From the NCBI GenBank assembly GCA_009599575.1, contig VWND01000009.1:558001-622000 (forward strand): a stretch of DNA of 64,000 bases, given 5' to 3'. The notes below the pieces were generated by a model. It searched no databases, had not been told where the DNA came from, and was given only the letters and a program-made list of their open reading frames with translations. Shown here piece by piece: positions 56,568 to 64,000 of the stretch; position 1 is the stretch's first letter; each line of letters opens with the position of its first letter. The stretch is from Blumeriella jaapii (taxonomy: Eukaryota > Ascomycota > Leotiomycetes > Helotiales > Drepanopezizaceae). Both the position numbers and the translations under genes were made by a program.

Positions 56568-57515
56568 ATGTCGACATCAGCTCCCAAGCCCTTTGTCGCC
56601 GTTGCAGGCGCGGCGGGTCATCTAGGATCTCTCATCGTCCTTAATCTCTGCCAAAGAAACATCGCAGTCCAAGCTCTCGTTCGTCCGGGCACAGCAGCAT
56701 CGCGCACCCAACACCTCGCCGACGCCGGCGCCACCATCACAGAAGTCAACATGTCCGACGTCCCAGCCTTGACAGCCGCCCTCCAAGGCTGCACGGCCGT
56801 CGTCTCAGCGCTCCAAGGTCTCCGAGATGTCATCCTGGGCGTGCAAGGCGCGCTCCTGGCCGCCGCCGTCGCGGCCCACGTCCCGCGCTTCATCCCGTCC
56901 GACTTCTCGCTGGACTTCACCAAGTGTGAGCCAGGATCCAACCGGAACCTGGATCTGAGGCGCGAGTTCCACGAGACGCTCGACGCGTCGGGCATCCAGT
57001 GGACGAGCGTCTTGAACGGGGCGTTCATGGAGATGGTGGCCAGCAGACAGATCCCGCTCGTCAACGACAGGTGGCGCAAGATCGTGTATTTCGGGAGCCC
57101 GGATCAGTTGCTCGATGTCACGACCGTGCCGGATACAGCTGCCTTCACGGCTGCTGTTGCGGCGGATCCGCATCCGACGCCGAGAATCCTGCGTGTTGCG
57201 GGAGACTCTTTCAGTGCGAACAGCTTGGCGGAGACGGTGACTCGATTGCGTGGGGAGCGTTATTCGCCGTTCTGGACGGGGAGCGTTGCCGTTCTTCGGG
57301 TGTTTACTTCGATTCTGAAATTCCTCCTCGGGGGGCAGGAGGACGAGCTGATGCCGCCTTGGCAGGGAATGCAGTATTTGGAGAACATGGTATCCGGGAA
57401 GGGAAAGCTGGAGCCCTTGGACAATGAACGGTACCCTGAGTTGACATGGACTACGATCGAGATGGCATTACGAGAGGCGTACGAAGAGCGGGCGGCGAAA
57501 TCAAAGACTGCTTGA
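56568..57515 (+). CDS. NmrA-like / isoflavone-reductase-type NAD(P)-binding protein
   Basis: Single-exon gene of 315 residues. The N-terminal Rossmann fold has the dinucleotide motif GAAGHLGS and the following strand ends with ALVRPG, where the Arg fits an NADP-binding NmrA/isoflavone-reductase type rather than a classical short-chain dehydrogenase. The stretch VPRFIPSDFSLDF is characteristic of the family. Members act as redox sensors or as reductases on aromatic and secondary metabolites; the substrate cannot be told. A TATA box precedes the gene. Confidence 0.85.
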   Translation: MSTSAPKPFVAVAGAAGHLGSLIVLNLCQRNIAVQALVRPGTAASRTQHLADAGATITEVNMSDVPALTAALQGCTAVVSALQGLRDVILGVQGALLAAAVAAHVPRFIPSDFSLDFTKCEPGSNRNLDLRREFHETLDASGIQWTSVLNGAFMEMVASRQIPLVNDRWRKIVYFGSPDQLLDVTTVPDTAAFTAAVAADPHPTPRILRVAGDSFSANSLAETVTRLRGERYSPFWTGSVAVLRVFTSILKFLLGGQEDELMPPWQGMQYLENMVSGKGKLEPLDNERYPELTWTTIEMALREAYEERAAKSKTA

Positions 57516-58644
57516 GATGGGCGAGATTGCTCGAAATGTCATACGAAATGTCATGACGGACGTTTGTAAGGTTGCTATCAAGGAGTTGAGAGCCATAACA
57601 GATACAAGCAGACAGTATAAGCCAGAACTCTGTCGGGCGCCGAAAAAGGAGCGTGAGATATTTCCGTGTCTCTTGCCAGTCCCTGTCAACACCCACCCCA
57701 GACCTCCCTCGCGCAAGAACAAAGCACCTCCTCCAGGTATCAGATTTACTGCCCGCTCTTCCGCACGCAAGTGAGGCCCGGTGGTATGAGGGCAAGCATG
57801 AAACCCCTCTTCTTCCTTCTTCGGGACAAGCATCCTGCGGCCGCGGGATTCCTACTGGCCTTTTGCTGTCCAATCTTTTCTTTCTCCACTTCCCCAAAAA
57901 CCCGCGTTCTTTTCCGTGTTGATTTCTCATCGAGAGCACAAGCGTAGTATTGGAAGAAGAAGAAGAGCGGATATCGTCCGCCCAAACCGAGAACTAATCG
58001 TAGATTCATGCAATACCCGAGATCTAAGCCAGCGACAATGCACCAACCGGGCTCTGCGGTTGTGACACTGGCGACTGTGAAGTCGACATCCGTAAGCCCT
58101 CCTCCCTCCTACACCCATCTTCCGGAAAACGACGTCCCAGCCCCTCGGGGCCTTGACATCTCGAGCTGGGCTAATGGTAAAAAGAGGCATCTTCATCACA
58201 ATCCCTGCTTTGGTTGGAGGTTTAGATAACTGTATGGATTTGCGATCAGCAAAGGGAGGAGTGCAGAGCCGATGCTTGTGGTCCCTTGTTCGGAGCGAGA
58301 GGCGTCTCCTTTTCCAGAAGTCTGACACCCTGTCCTGGGAACACGCGCTGCTCGTAGCTTCTTGGTCGGCTCGATATTCGCTACATAAAGTAGGCTTGGG
58401 ACAGAGCCTCCAATGGCAAATCGCAAGGTTACTTCAAGTGGTAGAACGAACATTTTGGCTGAAAGATGAGCGTGGACAGAAAGCAGTAGCAGAGACAGAG
58501 AAAAGGAAAATCACGTCGTGTTGACGAGCTGCGAGTGTTTGTTTTCAATGGGTCGCAAACTGTCAAAGGCAGACAGACATGTGTGGTTTTCACCAACGCA
58601 AGAAGAGAAAAGGTCAACGTCCGGTCTCGAGCCACCCAGAAAAG
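57516..58644. other. Convergent intergenic region
   Basis: Overlapping short frames on both strands have no motif. Nothing is supported. Confidence 0.4.
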
Positions 58645-59740
58645 CTAGCACCCATCCCGCTCCATCTTCATCGCTGATAAGTACTCAATGGTATATGTCA
58701 GGAAGTCGAACTCAGGCCGGCCCTTCCCAGCAGGTTGCATCGTGGCTGGCATGGGACCGAAGTAGGCGTCCAGCCAGGCGTCAGCCTCCACATGGCTCAG
58801 AGGGAACCATCCTCCAGCCGGAGGTAAGAGATGGGTATTTCCCGAATCATCGGATCCGACGACGCTGTGAACATCCATCTGCTCAGCGTCGGTGGCCGCT
58901 TCTCCGTAGTCGACGGGCCTTGCGTCTCGGTGTGCGGCGGTGCTCTGGTCCGAAGCATTCTCGGCGTACACTTGGCTAGCAGCAGCCAGCTTCACATCAA
59001 GAGACGCCGGTCCTGAGGCCAGTCCCCCAGCGGCTCGCTTGCTTTCCTTCTTGCAGCCATAGGAGGTGAGTGTCTCGGCACTCATACGCTACTGACATGA
59101 TCAGTAGGTATGTACATACAAGCCACACGTCAAAGTCCGGCTGAAGAAGACTCACCGTTCTCGAAAGTCGCTGCTCCTGCTTAAGCAGTCTCGTCACCGT
59201 TTTCTTGCTGGACGTCCGCGCGATCTTCGCCCGGATGTCGGCGAGTTGCTCGTCCTTGCTCAACGGCCTGTTCTCATAGACCTGGTTCACGGGCGTCAGC
59301 AAAGTGCTCGGTCTCAGCGGTGACCGAGATCCTACCCGTGCGATAATCTGCTGCATCTCGAGCGCCGACCTGGCTTGCACATCCTCTCCTGTCAAGCCCT
59401 GGCTCCACAAATTCGTGAGATCCACGTGCGATCTGGACCTCTCGACGGCCGACAGGTAGGCGGCCCGCACGTGGTCGGCGGAGAGGGTGAGATGTGGGTT
59501 CTGTTGGATAAGGCGCCGCGCAAACGTCTTTGGTTTGACGAACTGGTGCAGGATCGGACGTGGGTTGGCTGGGTTGGACTCGATCCAAACATGGGGCATG
59601 GAGATTCCTTCGGGAAGAACAGCGTCGGCGCCGGGGCCTTTTAAATGGTGGCATTCTGTGCCTTGCTCGTCAGAGATCCGCGCAGAGCCTTGCGGTGGGA
59701 ATTCCGGCCACGACGAGCTTTGAGAAGCCGACGGCTCCAT
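58645..59740 (-). CDS. Hypothetical protein, 342 residues
   Basis: Two exons on the minus strand, 59156-59740 and 58645-59088, joined by GTGAGT and CAGTAG in phase; a branch-like CTACTGAT lies in the intron. I do not recognise the family. The N-terminal 60 residues are Ser/Pro/Glu-rich. Then follows a structured-looking basic region (FVKPKTFARRLIQQNPHLTL, then DHVRAAYLSAVERSRSHVDL). After that comes a Lys/Arg-rich heptad-like stretch (SKDEQLADIRAKIARTSSKK). The C-terminal half is Ala/Asp-rich and ends with aromatic residues (FDFLTYTIEYLSAM). There is no signal peptide or membrane segment. The start at 59740 is the first ATG of the frame. Confidence 0.6.
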
Positions 59741-61756
59741 CGTTGCGCTCGAGTTTCTGTTGGTTGGTGTTGTTGTTTTGAGAGAAGGTTTCTTGGCAGT
59801 CTCGAAGTCGACGCGATACGCTCTTGTATTTGCCCCGTGTTCCAAACACCCTTTTACTTGTTCCTAAGCAGAACGCTTTCCTAAGATGGTGAAAGAATTG
59901 AACCACATCTAGCTGCATCCATCTACCGAGTTCGTGTTCAGGCTCCAGGCACAAATCCATTCTTCCTATGTACCGTTCACCGATACTAGAACCCTCTTTC
60001 CTTATAAGAGACATTAGAGCTTCAAGTTCAAAGGTTCTCAGGGTTAGATATGGACAGACTCACGTTACACGTCGAGGATTATATTCGTCATGTGTGCCCA
60101 AGCTTGTAGGGGAGCTCAACCGTGATGTACTGTAAGTCTCTTATCTTTCTGCGAAGAGAAGATATCATCTACTTTTCGACTCGGTTTCCACAAAGCTAAC
60201 ATCCAAGAGCCGAGAAGTCAAGATTGAAATCACTTTTGTAAGAGCCCAAGAAGACATCAAGGTGTTCTAGGTTTCACTTGCCCTGTGGGAATTCGACATG
60301 ACCGGGCGGAAGCGCAGCGATAGATAATACCCCACCACATGAGAATAAGACTGCTGGTATCCAAAGAGTGGCAGTTGATAAAAGACGAACATTCTCAATT
60401 AGCTAGCCCAAACAAAGAATAACGTACTCGGGTGCCGGATATTACCATCTTTTTGCATCTTCCAAACGCTTCCAGACGACAGAGCCAACTAAAGCGTCTG
60501 GCATCGATCGCTTGTAGTCGCGTCCTTACAGAAGTCGGAAGGTTCATCAGCTCGTGCTTCGGATCATCTTCAGCTCTCGCTGTTGCAGCTGTTTGCACGT
60601 TCCCTTCCGGTAAGATCCACGTAACTCGCACTGCTTGGTTCCCCACAGAGATACCTGAAACCTCCACCTCCACTGCATACCAGCTCCACTACTCTCACAA
60701 TACAACGGAGAAGAACGAATATCAAGAGTTCTGTGGGAGAATCACCCCTTTCAGTAACTCGGTAGGGAACCTGAATGCCCTCCCATGCGATCAAATGTCT
60801 TCAGGTGATGTGCTAGCACATGTACCGCAGCCAGTTGCGCCAGACCCCAAGATGGAAGGAAGTCGCTCATCGGGATTTCGGGGGCCTCATGTCCACCTGG
60901 ATGTAGTTAGTCCTGGCGCCCGTAGCTTTGCGATCGGCCACCACCTGAATATTGGCCACAACCTGACTGTTGCTCGTAGCTTCGTTGGGCTTGAGGAGTT
61001 CCGAATCCCGAGTTGAACTCCCCCTAGCCAATGCGATCCTGGAGTGAAGGAGCTCTGGACCCAGCAGGGAAAGCCCTCTTCTCCCTTCTCCCTATTAGGA
61101 CCAGGGACGCCGTTGGCTTTCTGGCCTTACATCTCTCCGCGTCTTTGCTTCCACGCAGCCTTCTTCGCCTTGCGTTCTGCAGTGATCCCTCGACGCTACT
61201 GTACGTATACTCATTATGCGTCACGCTAACCATGTCATGGCAGTAAAGACACCCACGTCATGCAATTGCCCGCTCCTGATTCGGGTACTTCTGGATCTCG
61301 CCTTTCTTCCCGCTGTTGATTCTGACACGCAGATCCGACAGCATTGGGTCTTTGCCCGGAAATTCCTGGTCTCGAAGTGGGCGATGAATTCGTGGATCCA
61401 TAGCGCTGGTCGATGGCCGTTGGTCGTGGAAGGGTGGTGGTAAGGTTGATGTCTGAAAGGACGCAAGTGGTTGGCCGACGAGACTCAGGCCGTTCGTTGC
61501 CCGCAGCTCCCGAAGTGGCAAGCGCGGCACCAGAAGCGAAAAGGCGATGGGCCACCCCTGCTACCGTCAGGTACGGGAGCCGTCGGGTGTGGGATGGTTA
61601 CAAAGACTTGGGGACATGCTTTACGGGTTCCGGGATATCAATGAAGAGCGAATAGACCTGGAGATGGCTGGCAGGAACTCGGAGTGAGAGAAAATTGCAG
61701 TGGTATTCGATCTATGCATCTGTCTAGTCGTACCCGTCTACACCTGACAAGCTCCT
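59741..61756. other. 2-kb gap without a supported gene
   Basis: Open frames on both strands (for example 60432-61016 plus, without an ATG start) show no motif. Nothing is called. Confidence 0.4.
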
Positions 61757-62872
61757 CTACAGCTTCGGAGCCTGTGCCTCGAACTCCTTGCTGAAAGGCC
61801 AGCTGATGTACCCTTCCTCTTGCTTCGCATTGTAAAACTTCTTGCGGTCGTAAGGTGTGAGCTCAATGCCCTCCTGCAATCTGAACACCAGATCCGGGTT
61901 CGAGATGAAGTATCTCCCAAAGACCACCAAGATGTCCTTGTCCTTGTAATCCTCATCCACGGCTTTCTTGGCCGAGTCGGGCTTGAAGCCGCCTGCGATC
62001 AACACCGGGCTCTGGTTTGCCCAGATATCGATCAGAAAGTCCACGCGTTCCGCGCCCTCGATGTCGAAGCCGGCGGAGACCCGCGACTCCACAAGGTGGA
62101 GGTATGCCAGCTTCAGCTTCTTCAGCTCTTGGGCGTAGTAGGAGAACTGAGGAACCGGGTCCGCCATCTTCATGCCTTGGAAAGGGGAGTAGGGACTGAG
62201 TCGGATACCGGTCCTCTCTGCGCCCACGGCCTCAACCACAGCTCTTGCAACCTCGAGACCGAATTTCGCGCGCTTTTCTACGCTGCCTCCCCAGGCGTCG
62301 GTTCGGTTGTTGGACTTGTCTTGGAGAAACTGGTCGATCAGGTAGCCGTTGGCACTGTGGATCTCCACCCCATCAAACCCAGCCCTTATGGCATTCTTGG
62401 CCGCCTGAGCATACAGCCCAACGTACTCCGTGATCTCCTCCTCGGTCAGCGGTGTAGGGGTAGCTCCGCCCTCGAACGGGATATCGCCGGCGCTCTTCAC
62501 CACGCCCTTCGCGCCCAGTTCTTTCTGCAGCTCCTGCGGGAACGCCGCTCGTCCGAGAGCCCACAGCTGAAGATAGATGTACGACTTTTTCTCGTGCACG
62601 GCGTCTGTCACGTTTCTCCAGCTGGCTATCTGCGCGTCCGACCAGATCCCAGGCGCGTTGGCCATGCCTCCTGCTTGCGCCGCGATGTATGTGGCCTCAG
62701 TTATGAGGAGGGTGCCCGGTACCGAGGCGCGCTGGGCGTAGTACTCGGCAACCATGGGAAGAGGGACGTGGTCGTCGTCGGCACGGAAACGGGTGAGAGG
62801 AGCCATGACGACTCTCTTCTGAAGCTCGAGGTTGCCCAGCTTGAGAGGCTTGAAAAGGTTGGAAGTTGCCAT
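61757..62872 (-). CDS. Old yellow enzyme family NADH:flavin oxidoreductase
   Basis: Single-exon gene of 371 residues, an FMN-dependent ene-reductase. Visible are the N-terminal LFKPLKLGNLELQKRVVMAPLTRFRA with the flavin-contacting Thr, the substrate-binding His/Asn pair in EIHSANGYLIDQFLQ with the proton-donor Tyr following, the NNRTDAWGGS segment, RLSPYSPFQGM and the phosphate-binding FGRYFISNPDLV. Such enzymes reduce activated alkenes in detoxification or secondary metabolism; the physiological substrate is unknown. A longer frame continues upstream without a better start; the Met of MATSNLFKPL is chosen because it gives the family N-terminus. A TATA box lies about 122 bp upstream. Confidence 0.93.
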   Translation of the reverse strand: MATSNLFKPLKLGNLELQKRVVMAPLTRFRADDDHVPLPMVAEYYAQRASVPGTLLITEATYIAAQAGGMANAPGIWSDAQIASWRNVTDAVHEKKSYIYLQLWALGRAAFPQELQKELGAKGVVKSAGDIPFEGGATPTPLTEEEITEYVGLYAQAAKNAIRAGFDGVEIHSANGYLIDQFLQDKSNNRTDAWGGSVEKRAKFGLEVARAVVEAVGAERTGIRLSPYSPFQGMKMADPVPQFSYYAQELKKLKLAYLHLVESRVSAGFDIEGAERVDFLIDIWANQSPVLIAGGFKPDSAKKAVDEDYKDKDILVVFGRYFISNPDLVFRLQEGIELTPYDRKKFYNAKQEEGYISWPFSKEFEAQAPKL

Positions 62873-62993
62873 TGCGTTGCTTGTTGATGCGCTGGTTGCG
62901 AGGTCGTGGGGAGGCGAGACGGAGGTTGGCACACAATGGGAGGAAAGGGAGGAAAGGGAAGCAGACCCGAGCTACGCAGGGGCATCCAGCGCC

Positions 62994-62999
62994 TTTATA
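62994..62999 (-). promoter_or_regulatory. TATA box of the old yellow enzyme gene
   Basis: TATAAA on the minus strand in GGTATAAAGGCGC, about 122 bp upstream of the start codon. Confidence 0.6.
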
Positions 63000-63530
63000 C
63001 CGCTCCTTGCCCGGCTGCTTCCACATTCTTCCGGTTTCCGATATGGCGTGCGCGCATAATCGATCGTTGAAAGCGTCGTCTCTCCACCTTGATGCTCGAT
63101 TGCTCCGCAACGCCGGGAATACGGGACTAGCGGGACTGGCAGGCGGGCCATCACCAGAGCAGCGAAGCCCACGGGGGCTACCAATCACTCCCAGCGATTT
63201 CACGGCGACGCACCCGGTTCGGAGACACGTCGATGTGGAGAAAGATAAAGAAACCCCACGTTGTATGAAAGTATCTGTAAATGGTCGGCTTCGATGTTCT
63301 CGCTTAAACATGCGAAGGTTAAACATCGGGTGTGTACTACAGCACTCTCTATCCGCACTTCCGAAGATACGGACGGCTTCCTTCTGTTCTGCCGGTTTCT
63401 TATTTCCCTATTCAAACGAACAGTGGTGGTTGGTTTTGTGATGTGCGACCTGTGTGGATCTGATGTTAAAGAGCGAAAATGGAAAAGCGTGATCTGGTGT
63501 TGAATCCACATGTCCAACTACCACCGAATG
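63000..63530. other. Upstream region of the old yellow enzyme gene
   Basis: No gene is supported. Confidence 0.4.
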
Positions 63531-63534
63531 AGCA

Positions 63535-63815
63535 TGTTCGTACCTACAGGCTAAGATAATTGAGCTTAAACCAGAGCTAATCGTTATGAAAGATAACGAT
63601 ATAACTCAGCTTTAATTAATAGAAACTGTACAAAAGGCGTGGGAGCTCTTGGAAAACCAGTTGTTGAATAAACTGGCGGAGGGGATGCAAAAGAGGGTAA
63701 ACGCTGTTAAGGCTGCAAATGGGCGGTATACTAAATACTGGTTGAAATCGAAGATTCTTTCGATTTTTAGCTTTCCTTTAAGCTATTTGTATTTAGAATC
63801 GATTAATTAATGGTG
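63535..63815 (+). pseudogene. Possible transposase-type C-terminal relic
   Basis: An AT-rich stretch reads as a helical, heptad-like protein segment (KIIELKPELIVMKDND, then LIETVQKAWELLENQLLNKL, then AEGMQKRVNAVKAANGRY) with one in-frame TAA between the first two parts. The composition and position resemble the C-terminal coiled-coil tail of fungal pogo/Fot-type transposases, but I cannot verify this. The surrounding DNA is much more AT-rich than the neighbouring gene. Confidence 0.35.
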
Positions 63816-64000
63816 GAGTTATGAAGTTGTAAAGGTAGTAGAATTTTGTTGGGGTAAGGACTATTTACTGACTCGCATATTCATGTGTCCACCCACTCAC
63901 TGTACAGTACATCTCTCTCAAGTACTACGCGGCCTTTCCACGCTCCATAACAGAGATCCGAATCCCAACCCTGATTCATGGTTCATCTGGTCGAGACCGA

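Noticed and set aside
60432..61016. 194-residue plus-strand frame in the gap before the old yellow enzyme
   Set aside because: It begins with a non-ATG codon and shows no domain or family likeness.
61820..62887. 355-residue frame on the plus strand opposite the old yellow enzyme
   Set aside because: It is the antisense of a fully conserved gene with no features of its own.

Overview
The window is nuclear DNA from a filamentous ascomycete (Pezizomycotina). The grounds are short GT-AG introns (about 45-90 nt) with CTGAC/CTAAC-type branch sites, intron-rich housekeeping genes with tiny first exons, and protein content typical of moulds (SPX-VTC polyphosphate protein, NmrA-like reductase, old yellow enzyme, chitin-deacetylase-like CE4 enzyme, DUF3245-like protein). 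Leotiomycetes or Sordariomycetes would fit, but I cannot fix the class from the sequence alone.

Layout. 1-28.4 kb is gene-dense core genome: the 3' part of an SPX-VTC gene, a conserved unknown, a polyQ protein, peroxisomal PXMP4, ribosome-biogenesis RPF2, ER insertase subunit EMC3, signal-peptidase subunit SPC2, the Fe-S targeting factor MMS19, a macro-domain protein with an acidic repeat tail, an orphan proline-rich membrane protein, succinyl-CoA ligase beta (LSC2), a DUF3245-like nucleolar-type protein and a CoA-pyrophosphatase-like Nudix protein. 28.4-31.3 kb has no convincing gene. A secreted CE4 deacetylase at 31.3-32.2 kb borders a roughly 11-kb gene-poor, low-complexity and repeat-rich island (32.2-43.1 kb). 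43.1-62.9 kb is core genome again: alpha-tubulin, TSPO, ARS2/SERRATE, CCT4, RPT1, an NmrA-like reductase, an unknown protein and an old yellow enzyme. The right end carries what may be a transposase relic.

The most interesting part is the island. It holds at least five same-strand copies (A-E, starts at 33851, 35689, 36474, 39830 and 41111) of a family of small putatively secreted proteins. All share a hydrophobic leader. Copies A and B share an aligned six-cysteine pattern. Copies A-C keep a matching 5'-UTR intron, and D and E keep parts of it. Copy C has lost its start codon, E is frameshifted and D has diverged. The copies are interleaved with terminal-inverted-repeat elements flanked by TA (MITE-like). 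This looks like a birth-and-death effector-candidate cluster grown by segmental duplication in a transposon-rich niche, next to a secreted cell-wall-modifying enzyme.

Second, five otherwise conserved genes (PXMP4, the DUF3245-like gene, CE4, TSPO, ARS2) each need a single reading-frame shift (three -1, two +1/-2) to read through. That is too many independent lesions for core genes and points to indel errors in the consensus. All exon models below were built by matching splice sites to reading phase and, where the family is known, to family sequence. Intergenic DNA is unusually rich in the palindromic string TACTGTAC/GTACAGTAC.
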